From Pelomonas sp. Root1217 (lineage in GTDB: Bacteria > Pseudomonadota > Gammaproteobacteria > Burkholderiales > Burkholderiaceae_C): a stretch of 64,000 nucleotides of DNA. Each line of letters begins with the position of its first letter. Positions within the stretch are counted from its first letter, which is position 1. The stretch covers positions 928,257 to 992,256 of the forward strand of contig NZ_LMDC01000001.1 in NCBI RefSeq assembly GCF_001425705.1, written 5' to 3'. Both the position numbers and the translations under genes were made by a program. This document shows, piece after piece, positions 45,995 to 55,270 of the stretch. Under the pieces are notes generated by a model. The model searched no databases. It was not told where the DNA came from and saw nothing but the letters and a program-made list of their open reading frames with translations.

Positions 45995-46865
45995 ACTCGT
46001 CCAAGTCCAGGGCCTGGCCAAGCGCTATGGCGATGCGACCGTCTTCGATCACGTCAACTTCACGCTGACCGAGGGCGAGTTCGTCTGCATCATCGGCCAT
46101 AGCGGCTGCGGCAAGACGACCATCCTCAACGTGCTGGCCGGGCTGGAGCAGGCGAGCGAGGGCCACGTCTTCATGGCCAAGCGCGAGGTCAACGCGCCGG
46201 GGCTGGAGCGCGGCGTCGTGTTCCAGGGCCATGCGCTGATGCCGTGGCTCACCGTGCGCCAGAACATCGCCTTCGCTGTGCGCAGCAAGTGGCCGGCGTG
46301 GAAGCGCGCCGAGATCGATGCGCAGGTCGAGAAGTACGTTGCCCTTGTCGGCCTCACGCCGGCGCTCGACAAGAAGCCCAGCCAGCTCTCCGGCGGCATG
46401 AAGCAGCGCGTGGGCATCGCCCGCGCCTTCGCCATCGAGCCGCGCATGCTGTTGCTGGACGAGCCCTTCGGCGCGCTCGATGCGCTGACGCGCGGCACCA
46501 TTCAGGACGAGCTGCTGAAGATCTGCGCCGCCACGCGCCAGACCGTCTTCATGATCACGCACGACGTGGACGAAGCCATCCTGCTCGCCGACCGCATCCT
46601 GCTGATGGCCAACGGCCCGCAGGCGCGCGTGGCCGAGATCGTCGTCAACACCATGACCCGCGATCGGCAACGCGCCACGCTGCACCACGACCCGCAGTTC
46701 TATCGCATCCGCAATCACCTCGTCGACTTCCTCGTCGAACGCAGCGCCACGCTGTCGCACGGCCGGGCGCCCGAGCAGCCACCAGAGGTCCGGCCCGGCC
46801 TGACGCAAACCGCCGAAGTCATTCCCCTCGATCCCTCCCTCACCACACTCAGGAGCCAAGCATGA
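45984..46865 (+). CDS. NrtD-type ABC ATP-binding protein
   Basis: A 293-residue ATPase: Walker A GHSGCGKT (38-45), signature [16 protein letters not shown], Walker [13 protein letters not shown], and ITHDVDEA. The C-terminal 60 residues are variable. Unlike NrtC, it lacks a second binding-protein domain. It drives the importer encoded by the two preceding genes. Overlaps cynS (ATGA). Confidence 0.93.
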   Translation: MSIELVQVQGLAKRYGDATVFDHVNFTLTEGEFVCIIGHSGCGKTTILNVLAGLEQASEGHVFMAKREVNAPGLERGVVFQGHALMPWLTVRQNIAFAVRSKWPAWKRAEIDAQVEKYVALVGLTPALDKKPSQLSGGMKQRVGIARAFAIEPRMLLLDEPFGALDALTRGTIQDELLKICAATRQTVFMITHDVDEAILLADRILLMANGPQARVAEIVVNTMTRDRQRATLHHDPQFYRIRNHLVDFLVERSATLSHGRAPEQPPEVRPGLTQTAEVIPLDPSLTTLRSQA

Positions 46866-47305
46866 GCCGCCTCGAAGTCACCGAAAAAATCATCGCCACC
46901 AAGGTTGCCAAAGGCATCAAGTGGGCCGACGTCGCTGCCGACATCGGCCTCAGCAAGGAATGGGTCACCGCCGGCTGCCTTGGCCAGATGACCTTCAACG
47001 ACGAGCAGGCCGCCAAGCTGGCCAAGCTCTTCGACCTGACCGAGTGCGAGACGCAGTGGCTCAAGGTCGTGCCTTACAAAGGCAGCCTGCCGACCTCCGT
47101 GCCGACCGATCCGCTGATCTACCGCTTCTACGAGCTGATCAGCGTCTACGGCACGACCTTCAAGGAGCTGATCCACGAAGAGTTCGGCGACGGCATCATG
47201 AGCGCCATCGACTTCAAGATGGACCTGCAGCGCGAGCCCAACGCAGCCGGCGACCGCGTCAGCATCGTCATGAGCGGCAAGTTCCTGCCCTACAAGACGT
47301 ATTGA
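46862..47305 (+). CDS. cynS: Cyanase (cyanate hydratase)
   Basis: A 147-residue cytosolic enzyme that converts cyanate and bicarbonate to ammonia and CO2. Catalytic residues correspond to Arg88 and Glu91 in [11 protein letters not shown] and Ser114 in [11 protein letters not shown]. The N-terminal HTH-like domain ([22 protein letters not shown]) is also typical. Joined to the transporter genes by a 4-base overlap, it makes a cynABDS-like operon seen in other cyanate users. Confidence 0.97.
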   Translation: MSRLEVTEKIIATKVAKGIKWADVAADIGLSKEWVTAGCLGQMTFNDEQAAKLAKLFDLTECETQWLKVVPYKGSLPTSVPTDPLIYRFYELISVYGTTFKELIHEEFGDGIMSAIDFKMDLQREPNAAGDRVSIVMSGKFLPYKTY

Positions 47306-47307
47306 TC

Positions 47308-47769
47308 ATGAAGCCGCCGCTGCCGCCGTTCACACACGAGAGTGCTATCCAGAAAGTACGCCTCGCTGAGGACGCCTGGAACAGCCGCGACCCGGACCGC
47401 GTCGTCGGCGTCTACACGGACGACACGGTCTGGCGTAACCGTGCCGAGTTCCCCGTTGGCCGCGAGCAGGTGCATGCGCTGCTCACCCGCAAGTGGGCGC
47501 GCGAGCTGGACTACCGGCTCATCAAGGAGCTGTGGGCCTTCGGCGGCAACCGCATCGCCGTGCGCTTTGCCTACGAGTGGCACGACGACTCCGGCCACTG
47601 GTACCGCAGCTATGGCAACGAGAACTGGGAGTTCACCGACGAGGGGCTGATGCGGCGGCGCTTTGCCAGCATCAACGATTTACCCATCGCCGAATCGGCG
47701 CGGCTGTTCTTCTGGCCGCTGGGCCGGCGGCCGGATGACCACCCCAGCCTGAGTGACCTGGGGCTCTAG
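47308..47769 (+). CDS. DUF1348 / NTF2-like protein of the cyanate operon
   Basis: A 153-residue NTF2-fold protein: [34 protein letters not shown] and [37 protein letters not shown] are DUF1348 marks. It starts 2 bases after cynS. The family is often adjacent to nitrogen or nitrile metabolism genes; its catalytic role is unknown. Ends 4 bases into the convergent modE gene. Confidence 0.88.
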   Translation: MKPPLPPFTHESAIQKVRLAEDAWNSRDPDRVVGVYTDDTVWRNRAEFPVGREQVHALLTRKWARELDYRLIKELWAFGGNRIAVRFAYEWHDDSGHWYRSYGNENWEFTDEGLMRRRFASINDLPIAESARLFFWPLGRRPDDHPSLSDLGL

Positions 47770-48559
47770 GCGCGAACGGCCAGCATCACTGCATACGCCT
47801 TGAATACGGCCGTTGCCGGCTGGCCCGCCGCCAGTCCCAAGCCGTCGACCGCGTCATTGGTGACGCTCGCCGTGACGACCGTGCCGCCCGGCAGCGTGAG
47901 CCCGATCAGCGACGACACCGCACCGCGCTCCACGCGCGACACGGCGCCGGTCAGCTGGTTGCGGGCGGACAGCTTGTAGCCGCCGAAGTCGGTGACTAGC
48001 ACCACCTCGCTGGACTTCACGAGGGCGAGGGCCTCCTTGCCCGTCTGCACCTGCAGCTCCTGCGCGGCCTCGGTCGTCAATGAGGCGGTGACATGCTGGC
48101 CGCCGTCCAGCGCGACGCGCACCGTCGTTGTCGACGGGCCGGGGTTCACGCCCGCGATGCGGCCGAAGAACTGATTGCGGGCGGTGGTTTTCATGCTCAT
48201 CCTTTTCAGCAGCGCGTCAAGCGCCGGTTGCGTGGCCAGCCAGGCGGCCTGTTCGTGCAGGAAGGCGGTGTGCCGGGCCTGCAGCTCGCGCCAGGCGACG
48301 AGCAGCGCCTCGCCCTCGGCCGTCAGTCGCGTGCCGCCGCCGCCGGCGCCGCCGGTGGCCTTGTCGACCAGCGGCGCATGCGTCAACGCCATCGCCGCGT
48401 CCAGCACCAGCCAGGCGCCCTTGTAGCTGTAGCCGGCAGCGCGCGCGGCCTTTTGCAGCGAGCCGGTCAGGGCCAGTGCGGCCAGCAGGTCGAAGAAGCG
48501 GCCATCGAGCCGGCCGGCAAGGCGCAGCTGGCCCTGCAGCAGCGGGTGGTCGTGGGCCG

Positions 48560-48563
<4 letters not shown>
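47766..48563 (-). CDS. modE: ModE-family molybdate-responsive regulator
   Basis: A 265-residue regulator. The N-terminal winged helix ([37 protein letters not shown]) is ModE-like, followed by two tandem TOBE domains ([31 protein letters not shown]) that bind molybdate. Molybdate-bound ModE represses the mod operon. It is the last gene of modBACE with 4-base overlaps; an inverted repeat upstream of modB is the likely operator. Confidence 0.92.
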
Positions 48564-49257
<694 letters not shown>

Positions 49258-49261
<4 letters not shown>

Positions 49262-49992
49262 GGCTTGCCGAAACCGTACTTGGCGAGGATGGCCTGCGCA
49301 TCGGCCCCGCCGAGGAAGGCGACGAACTCTCGCGCCAACGCAGGCTGCCGGCTGCCCGCTACGACGGCTGCCGGGTAGGTGATGGGCGCGTGGCCGCCTA
49401 CCGCCGCGACCACGCGCAGCTTGTCCTTGGCGATCTCGGCGTCCGTGCGGTAGACGAAACCGGCGTCCACCTCGCCGCGCGCGACGTAGTCCAGCACCTG
49501 GCGCACGTTGTCGGCGAAGACAAGCTTGGGGCCCACCGCCGACCAGAGTTGTGCGGCCGCCAGCGCCTGCTGCGTGTATCTGCCCACGGGGACGGAGGCC
49601 ACCTTGCCAACGGCGATGCGTTTCACGGCGGGCAAGGCCAGGTCGGCCGCGCGCTTGACGGGGCTGTCCGGCGGCGCCACCAGGACCAGGGTGTTGCTCG
49701 CGAAATCGCGGCGGGTGCCGACGGTGATGAGCTGTTGGTCGGCACTGCGGTTCATCGTCTCCTGGTCGGCGCTGGCGAAGACGTCCACCGGCGCGCCCTG
49801 GGCGATCTGCTGCAGCAGCACGCCGGAGGCGGCGAAGTTGAAGCGCAGCGTCGCGCCGGGCTTGGCCGCCTCGAAGCGCGGGCCGATCTCCTTGAAAGCG
49901 TCGGTCAGGCTGGCGGCGGCGGACACGGTCAGTTGCTGGGCATGAGCCAGCAAGGGCAGGGCCAGGCAGAGAACGGACAGCAGGCGTTTCAT
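49258..49992 (-). CDS. modA: Molybdate-binding periplasmic protein
   Basis: A 244-residue binding protein with signal peptide (MKRLLSVLCLALPLLAHA), then LTVSAAASLTDAFKEIGPRFEA and FNFAASGVLLQQIAQGAPVDVFASAD, which hold the oxyanion-binding serines. The pattern is ModA rather than sulfate type. It overlaps modB and modC by 4 bases each, so the four mod genes form one unit. Confidence 0.95.
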
Positions 49993-50672
49993 GACGGCGA
50001 GCGTTGCAGATAGCGGTTGGACAGCACGAGGATGGCGACCGAGAAGGCCGACACGATGAGGGCGAGCATCAGCGCCAGGTCGTCGCGCCCGGCCTGCACG
50101 GCGTCGTAGATGGCCATGGAGGCGGTCTGGGTCTGGCCCGGGATGGAGCCGGCCACCATCAGCGAGGCGCCAAACTCGCCCATCGCGCGGGCGAAGGCCA
50201 GCAGCGTGCCGGCGAGGATGCCAGGCCAGGCCAGCGGCAGCGTCACGCGCAGGAAGGTGCTCCAGCCCGACTGGCGCAGCGTGCGCGCGGCGGCTTCAAG
50301 GTTGCGGTCGACCTGGGCGAAGGCGCTGCTGGCACCCTTGAGCACCAGCGGCAGGGCCACCAGCGTCGAGGCGATGACGGCGCCATGCCAGTTGAAGATG
50401 ATGGTGTAGTCGAAGTGGTCGCGCAGCCAGCCACCAAGCGCGCTGCGCCGACCCATCAGCACAAGGATGCCGTAGCCCAGCACGGTCGGCGGCAGGACCA
50501 GCGGCAGCATGCAGATGGCCTCCAGCAGGCCTCGGCCCGGGAGCCTGGTGCGGGCGAACACCCAGCCCAGGGCCAGACCCAGCACCAGGGCCAGCGCCGT
50601 TGCGACGAGGGCCACGCGCAGCGTCAGTGCCAGCGGCGCGGCGTCAAACTGGCTCCAGAGGTCGGTCGGCAT
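49989..50672 (-). CDS. modB: Molybdate ABC transporter permease
   Basis: A 227-residue permease with five helices: LALTLRVALVATALALVLGLALGWVFA, LEAICMLPLVLPPTVLGYGILVLMG, and an EAA loop ARTLRQSGWSTFLRVTLPLAWPG. First gene of modBACE. The ATG at 50672 has no ribosome site and starts 5 bases after a probable ModE operator, so the transcript may have a very short leader. Confidence 0.94.
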   Translation of the reverse strand: MPTDLWSQFDAAPLALTLRVALVATALALVLGLALGWVFARTRLPGRGLLEAICMLPLVLPPTVLGYGILVLMGRRSALGGWLRDHFDYTIIFNWHGAVIASTLVALPLVLKGASSAFAQVDRNLEAAARTLRQSGWSTFLRVTLPLAWPGILAGTLLAFARAMGEFGASLMVAGSIPGQTQTASMAIYDAVQAGRDDLALMLALIVSAFSVAILVLSNRYLQRSPS

Positions 50673-50677
50673 GGTGG

Positions 50678-50701
50678 CGTAATGTAATCAACTACATCAC
50701 G
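50678..50701. promoter_or_regulatory. Probable ModE operator upstream of modB
   Basis: CGTAATGTA (50678-50686), 6-base spacer, TACATCACG (50693-50701): a 9-bp inverted repeat with one mismatch. Size and AT-rich half-sites with CG ends fit ModE boxes. It lies between modB and the divergent DedA-rhodanese gene and may affect both. Confidence 0.65.
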
Positions 50702-50756
50702 AATTGCCGACCGAAGCGTGGACTGGCCACGGCGCACTATGCTGTCGAGCAACATC

Positions 50757-51680
50757 ATGGAACTGTTGATCGATCTCTTTGCCCGCTACGGCCTGCTTGC
50801 CGTGGCCGTCGCTGTGCTGCTGCACCAGCTCGGCGCGCCGCTGCCGTCCACACCCTTGCTGCTGTTGCTGGGCGCGGAGTCAGCGGCACGCGAGGGTTTC
50901 GCGTTGCGTGCCTTCACCGCCATCACGCTGGCCGCGATGGTGGCCAATGTGCTTTGGTTCTGGGCTGGCCGGCGCTTGGGGCGGCGTGTGCTGGCGGCGC
51001 TGTGCCGCATTTCCATCTCCCCGGACAGCTGCGTGCGCCAGAACGAGATCAGCTTCGCCCGCCGTGGTGTGCTGACCCTGCTCATCGCCAAGTTCGTGCC
51101 GGGGCTGTCCATGCTCGCGCCACCGCTGGCGGGTGCCTTGGGCATGACAGCGGGGCGCTTCCTGACCTGGAACCTGCTCGGCTCGGCGCTCTGGGCGGCC
51201 GCCGGCCTGGCAGCCGGCCGTGTCTTTCATGCGCAGATCGATGCCGTGCTGCGCGAGCTGAGCCAGTTGGGCGGCGCTGCCCTGGCCCTCGGCGCAGTGA
51301 TCGTCGGCGGCTATCTCGGCTGGCGGTTGTGGCGGCGCGCCGCAGTCCGGCGAGAGCTGAGCCGTCTCGAGCGCCTCGGCCCCGACGACGTGTTGGCGTT
51401 GATGCAGCAGGGCAGCAATGTCGTTTTCGTCGATGTGCGTGGTGCACCGCTGGGCGGCCGCATTCCCGGCGCGCGCCACCTCGACCTCGGCGCCCTGGGC
51501 GACGCCGCCCTGGCGGGCTGGCCGCTGGAGGCGGAGTTCATCACCTATTGCGCCTGTCCCAACGATGTGTCCGCCGCGCGCGCCGCGCAGTGGTTGAAGG
51601 CCAGGGGTCATCAGGCCCGTGTGCTGCGCGGCGGCATCGACGCCTGGGCGCAGGCCGGCCTTGCCCTCGAAGCGGGATGA
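50757..51680 (+). CDS. DedA-family membrane protein fused to a rhodanese domain
   Basis: A fusion of 307 residues from ATG 50757 (ATG 50739 and GTG 50718 are alternatives; none has a strong ribosome site). The N-terminal DedA/SNARE-associated part has GLLAVAVAVLLHQLGAPLPSTPLLLLLG and KFVPGLSMLAPPLAGALGM. After several helices the last ~110 residues form a cytoplasmic rhodanese domain (VVFVDVRGAPLGGRIPGARHLDL) with the active-site Cys in YCACPNDVSAARAA. DedA proteins move lipids or maintain membrane potential; the sulfurtransferase role in the fusion is not known. Confidence 0.9.
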   Translation: MELLIDLFARYGLLAVAVAVLLHQLGAPLPSTPLLLLLGAESAAREGFALRAFTAITLAAMVANVLWFWAGRRLGRRVLAALCRISISPDSCVRQNEISFARRGVLTLLIAKFVPGLSMLAPPLAGALGMTAGRFLTWNLLGSALWAAAGLAAGRVFHAQIDAVLRELSQLGGAALALGAVIVGGYLGWRLWRRAAVRRELSRLERLGPDDVLALMQQGSNVVFVDVRGAPLGGRIPGARHLDLGALGDAALAGWPLEAEFITYCACPNDVSAARAAQWLKARGHQARVLRGGIDAWAQAGLALEAG

Positions 51681-51712
51681 ATCCACGTTCGGCCAAGGTT
51701 GGACTGCGCGAG

Positions 51713-51750
51713 TTGAATCTAGTGTTTACCCTATAATCGGGTTTACCCTA
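51713..51750 (+). promoter_or_regulatory. Probable promoter with direct repeats for the DUF3563 gene
   Basis: A perfect TATAAT hexamer lies at 51732-51737. The 10-mer GTTTACCCTA occurs at 51724-51733 and 51741-51750, 17 bases apart, overlapping the -10 region and following it. A TTGAAT at 51713-51718 is too close for a standard -35, so an activator or other sigma factor may be used. The repeats are a good candidate operator. Confidence 0.55.
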
Positions 51751-51782
51751 GATCAACGAGAGGGCCACGAGCCCAAACCACC

Positions 51783-51959
51783 ATGAGCCTGATCCAAAAC
51801 TTGCTGCAATCTCTGCGCACCGCACTGACCGTTGACACCGTCTCCGACATCGAAGAGCGCTATCTGTCCAGCGCCATTGACCACGCCGACCTCGAGCGCC
51901 GCATTGCAACCCAATCGCGTGCCTCCATGTCCATGGCGCCGATGAACATCGGTCGCTGA
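51783..51959 (+). CDS. DUF3563 small protein
   Basis: A 58-residue protein starting MSLIQNLLQSLRTALTV and containing the family core ERYLSSAIDHADLERRIATQ. DUF3563 proteins are short, found mainly in Burkholderiales and of unknown role. The gene has its own promoter candidate with paired GTTTACCCTA repeats and a hairpin terminator after it. Confidence 0.85.
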   Translation: MSLIQNLLQSLRTALTVDTVSDIEERYLSSAIDHADLERRIATQSRASMSMAPMNIGR

Positions 51960-51974
51960 GCCAAGCCGGCTCGC

Positions 51975-52006
51975 AAAAACGGCCCCGTCAGGGGCCGTTG
52001 TCGTTT
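51975..52006. terminator. Bidirectional terminator between DUF3563 and the NarL regulator
   Basis: Stem AACGGCCCC (51978-51986), loop GTCA, GGGGCCGTT (51991-51999), with A-rich bases before and T-rich bases after. It can end transcription of the two convergent genes. Confidence 0.8.
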
Positions 52007-52017
52007 CCGGGCTGCGC

Positions 52018-52653
52018 TTACTGGATCAGGCCGTTCTTCAGCGCGTAATAGGTCAGGTCGCTGTTGGTCTCAAGCTTGATCTTCTCCAGCACCCGGGTGC
52101 GGTAGGTGCTGACGGTCTTGACGCTGAGGAACATGGCCTTGGCCATGTCGCCCACCGTCTCACCCTTGGCCAGGCGCAGGAAGACCTGCAGCTCACGCTC
52201 CGACAGCGATTCGTGCAGTGGCCGGTCGGAGCCGCCGCCGGCGACACCGTCGGCCAGCAACTCGGCCACGGCCGGGCTGATGTAACGCCGGCCGCGCGCG
52301 ACGGTGCGGATGGCGTTGGCGATTTCCTCCGGATCGCATTCCTTGTTCAGGTAGCCGCTGGCGCCCTGGCGCAGCAGCGCCGTGGCGTAATGCGTCTCAG
52401 GGAAGCCACTGAGGATGAGGATGGGCAACTCGGGGAAGCGGGTCTTGATGGCCGACAAGGCATCCACGCCGCTCTGTCCGGGCATGGAGATGTCCATCAA
52501 CAGGACATCGACCTCGCCGGTACGTGCCAGCTCCAGCGCGTCGCGGCCGTTGCCGGCCTCGCCCGTCACACGCAGGTCGACGTTTTCGCCGAGGAACTGA
52601 CGCAGGCCGGACCGCACGATGGCGTGGTCGTCAACGATGCCAATGCGAATCAT
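52018..52653 (-). CDS. NarL/FixJ-family response regulator
   Basis: A 211-residue regulator with receiver Asp8, Asp9 and Asp54 ([13 protein letters not shown]) and C-terminal LuxR-type HTH ([43 protein letters not shown]). No kinase gene is adjacent. It is divergent from the stress block (small membrane protein, BON lipoprotein, ferritin-like protein, receiver) and may control it. It resembles the regulator at 39097-39753 in layout but is clearly distinct in sequence. Confidence 0.92.
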   Translation of the reverse strand: MIRIGIVDDHAIVRSGLRQFLGENVDLRVTGEAGNGRDALELARTGEVDVLLMDISMPGQSGVDALSAIKTRFPELPILILSGFPETHYATALLRQGASGYLNKECDPEEIANAIRTVARGRRYISPAVAELLADGVAGGGSDRPLHESLSERELQVFLRLAKGETVGDMAKAMFLSVKTVSTYRTRVLEKIKLETNSDLTYYALKNGLIQ

Positions 52654-52842
52654 GTTGCGCTCCGAATCAGTTGTGATAACGAGTAAAGCGTAGCGAGGGC
52701 AAACGGCGTGCGCGATCAGCGCTGTCCTACAAGGGGTATAGGCCGGCCGCTTGTCCTACGGGTCCACGCGGATGTGGCCGGTAGCCGGTGTCATCGGTTT
52801 TTTGCAAAGTCGCCTCAGGTCTCCGAGACCATGGAGCGAGTG

Positions 52843-53100
52843 ATGAAAACCCTGGCCGACGCCTTGGCCCGCCTTCTTCCGCCGCTGTGGCTGGTCATCG
52901 CCCTCAGCGCCGCGCTGGGCGCCGCCCTGCTCGTGGCTTTTGTCGACCTCCTTCAACAGAACGTTCGCCGTGGCGAGGAAATGCGCCATTGGCAACGAGT
53001 CGGCGTTGTCCGACACCCGATAGGCGCCGTGGCTGCCGCCGCGCCGCAGGCGCAGCCGCCACAGTCGGCCACATCGTTTTCCCAACACCTTCAGCGATGA
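52843..53100 (+). CDS. Small single-helix membrane protein
   Basis: An 85-residue protein with one membrane helix (LPPLWLVIALSAALGAALLVAFVDLL) and a cytosolic or periplasmic tail rich in Ala, Pro and Gln. ATG 52843 follows a GGAG at 52833. Two TGTCCTAC motifs (52723, 52752) lie in the upstream region shared with the divergent regulator. Unknown function; likely co-transcribed with the following BON lipoprotein. Confidence 0.6.
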   Translation: MKTLADALARLLPPLWLVIALSAALGAALLVAFVDLLQQNVRRGEEMRHWQRVGVVRHPIGAVAAAAPQAQPPQSATSFSQHLQR

Positions 53101-53114
53101 AGAAAGGACACATG

Positions 53115-53561
53115 ATGAACCGCATGACCACCCTCCGCGCGCCGCTGATTGGCGCTCTCGCCCTCGTCGCCGCCCTGGCGGGCTGCAGCAAGCAGAACGA
53201 CGAACGCACCGCGGGCCAGAAGCTCGACGGCGCAATCGCCGACGCCAAGCAGGCCGGCAACGAGGCCAAGACCGATGCCCGTCAGGCCATGGACAAGGCT
53301 GAGACCCAGCTGAAGGACGCGACTGCGACGGCTTCGGAAGCCGCCACGGACGCGACCATCGTCACCAAGATCAACGCTGCGCTGATGGCCGATGACAGAC
53401 TCAAGGCCACCAAGATCGACGTGCGCGCCGAGGACGGCCGCGTCACGCTGATCGGTACCGCCCCCGACGCCGGCTCGCAAGCGCGCGCAACGACGCTGGC
53501 CTCCGCCGTGAACGGTGTCCGCTCAGTGGACAACCAGCTCGTGGTGGCGCGCAATGGCTGA
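53115..53561 (+). CDS. BON-domain lipoprotein
   Basis: A 148-residue OsmY-like protein: lipobox LAGC near residue 24, a charged helical stretch (GQKLDGAIADAKQAGNEAKTDARQAMDKAETQ), then one BON domain (IVTKINAALMADDRLKATKIDVRAEDGRVTLIGTAPD). BON domains bind membranes and stabilise the envelope under osmotic stress. ATG 53115 has AAAGGA six bases upstream; ATG 53112 is the alternative. It overlaps the ferritin-like gene by 8 bases. Confidence 0.88.
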   Translation: MNRMTTLRAPLIGALALVAALAGCSKQNDERTAGQKLDGAIADAKQAGNEAKTDARQAMDKAETQLKDATATASEAATDATIVTKINAALMADDRLKATKIDVRAEDGRVTLIGTAPDAGSQARATTLASAVNGVRSVDNQLVVARNG

Positions 53562-54090
53562 CAAGCAAGGCCGTTTGCAGCTGGATGAGGCCGGCCTGGA
53601 GGCGGCGCGCGGTCATCTCGATGACGGCGCGGTCACGCCGGCCTACGGGCCGTGGCGTGACGACATCGTCAACCTCCTCAACGGCGCTCTGGCCACCGAG
53701 CTGATCTGCGTGCTGCGCTACCGCCGACACCACTTCATGGCCACGGGGCTGGAGTCGCCCAGCATTGCCGCGGAATTCCTTGTCCATGCCGATGCCGAAC
53801 TCGGCCATGCCGACCGGCTGGCCGAACGCATCGTGCAGCTGGGCGGCGAACCCGACTTCAACCCGGTGGGCCTGCCCGAGCGCAGCCACGCGGACTACGA
53901 CGCGGTCAACGACCTCAAGGCCATGATCAGATCCAACCTCATCGCCGAGCGAGTGGCCGTCGAAAGTTACCGCCAGATGATCCACCTGGTCGGCGACAAG
54001 GATTCCACGACCCGGCGCCTGCTGGAGGACATCCTGGCCGATGAGGAAGAGCATGCCGACGAGTTGAAGGACTGGATGGCACGTGCCTGA
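53554..54090 (+). CDS. Ferritin-like / bacterioferritin-type protein
   Basis: A 178-residue four-helix protein with a di-iron pattern: Glu49, Glu82 and His85 (HADAELGHADRL), Glu132 (AERVAVESYRQM), Glu164 and His167 (ADEEEHADEL), matching bacterioferritin ligands in spacing. It may store iron or protect DNA from oxidants. It lies between the BON lipoprotein and a receiver-only gene, with overlaps, suggesting one stress-related unit. Confidence 0.85.
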   Translation: MADKQGRLQLDEAGLEAARGHLDDGAVTPAYGPWRDDIVNLLNGALATELICVLRYRRHHFMATGLESPSIAAEFLVHADAELGHADRLAERIVQLGGEPDFNPVGLPERSHADYDAVNDLKAMIRSNLIAERVAVESYRQMIHLVGDKDSTTRRLLEDILADEEEHADELKDWMARA

Positions 54091-54103
54091 ACCGGAGTTA
54101 TCC

Positions 54104-54502
54104 ATGCCTGTGTTGCGCGCGTTTCTCGTCGAGAACAGCCCGGTGATCCGCGAGAACCTGGCGGGCACGCTTGAGGAGATGGCCAACGTCGAAGTCATCG
54201 GCAGCGCCGGCGATGAGGAGTCGGCCGTGCATTGGATGAGCCGTGAGGCCGCCCAGAAGGCCGATGTGGTCATCGTCGATATCTTCTTGAACTCCGGCAA
54301 CGGTCTGGGCGTGCTGCGTGCAGCTCAGCGTCTGGGCATGGCGGCGCGCCGCATCGTGCTGACCAATTACGCGACCGACGACATGCGCCGCCGGTGCGCC
54401 ACACTGGGTGCAGAGCGCGTGTTCGACAAATGCCGCCAGCTTGATGAGCTGATCAACTATTGCGCCGATCTGGCCGCCGGGCGATCTCCGCAGATGGCGT
54501 AG
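54104..54502 (+). CDS. Receiver-only response regulator-like protein
   Basis: A 132-residue single receiver domain: phospho-acceptor Asp59 (VVIVDIFLNSGNG), Thr/Ser switch in VLTNYAT, and Lys in VFDKCRQ. The acidic pocket reads Glu10-Asn11 instead of the usual Asp pair, so phosphorylation may be weakened or changed. It has no output domain. ATG 54104 has CGGAG 7 bases before; GTG 54083 is less likely. Ends before a strong terminator. Confidence 0.82.
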   Translation: MPVLRAFLVENSPVIRENLAGTLEEMANVEVIGSAGDEESAVHWMSREAAQKADVVIVDIFLNSGNGLGVLRAAQRLGMAARRIVLTNYATDDMRRRCATLGAERVFDKCRQLDELINYCADLAAGRSPQMA

Positions 54503-54523
54503 TCAACCGAGAGTCGATGACAG

Positions 54524-54545
54524 CGGGCGCCGAGGCGCCCGTTTT
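54524..54545. terminator. Terminator between the receiver gene and the convergent exported-protein gene
   Basis: CGGGCGC (54524-54530), CGAG loop, GCGCCCG (54535-54541), then TTTT. It serves the rightward stress operon and perhaps the convergent gene. Confidence 0.8.
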
Positions 54546-54550
54546 GCTGT

Positions 54551-55045
54551 TCACCAGGTCGCCGAATAGCTGAGCATGATGCGGCGTGCCTGCGGGCGCA
54601 ACGTCAGCCGGCTTTGTGAACTCAGCTGGTACGAGAACGCGCCGCGCAAGCCGGTCAAGCCTTGTCCCTTTGGGCGTTCGAAAGCCACGCGCGATGCCCA
54701 GCCGCTGTCCCGCTGCCAGAGCGGTGTTTCCACACCGCCACTCAACCTGTTGTTGAAGTTGTAGCTGACGCCAGCCCACAGGGCCTCGCGCACGGCGGCT
54801 TGCGGCCCGAGCTGAGCGGGTGAGCGAAGTTGCTGTTCGAGCCCCAGCTGATAGCGCCAGCGCGAGCGTTCGCGCTGGCGACTGAGCCATTGCGGGTCGC
54901 GCCAGTTCAGCTCAGGGTCCGATGCGTATTGCGGCGTCGCTTGGCCCGCCAGACCGATGCCAGCGGCCACACCACTGGCACTTTGGGCATGAACGCCCTG
55001 CGCCAGACACAGGCCGAGCAGCGAGCAGAGCAGGTGGAGCTTCAT
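54551..55045 (-). CDS. Exported protein of unknown function, possible outer-membrane beta protein
   Basis: A 164-residue protein with signal peptide (MKLHLLCSLLGLCLAQGVHAQ). The mature part has short alternating beta-like stretches (WRYQLGLEQQL, GVSYNFNNRLSGGVETPLW, SRLTLRPQARRIMLSYSATW) and ends with an aromatic residue, as outer-membrane beta-strands often do. Small barrel is a guess. No named family recognised. Confidence 0.6.
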   Translation of the reverse strand: MKLHLLCSLLGLCLAQGVHAQSASGVAAGIGLAGQATPQYASDPELNWRDPQWLSRQRERSRWRYQLGLEQQLRSPAQLGPQAAVREALWAGVSYNFNNRLSGGVETPLWQRDSGWASRVAFERPKGQGLTGLRGAFSYQLSSQSRLTLRPQARRIMLSYSATW

Positions 55046-55270
55046 GGCGCAGCACTTCAAGGTTTGATGAGTCGGATGATGGGTGGCGTGCGCCGGCGGC
55101 CGTGTCGGCCTGCGGCAGTAGCAGCTATCGGACAACGGGAAGCCCGCATGCACGCGCCGATGCAGTGGCGCGCGGTCCTACAGCCTGCGACTGCACTCGC
55201 TGACGGGTGGGGCCACGGCCGCCAGCCAGACTTGCAGCGTGAGGCCCACCGGGCCTGTCAGGAGATCGCC

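Noticed and set aside
43628..46865. Nitrate importer (NrtABD)
   Set aside because: The families overlap, but cyanase is translationally coupled and no nitrate reductase is nearby, so cyanate is the better assignment; nitrate is not fully excluded.
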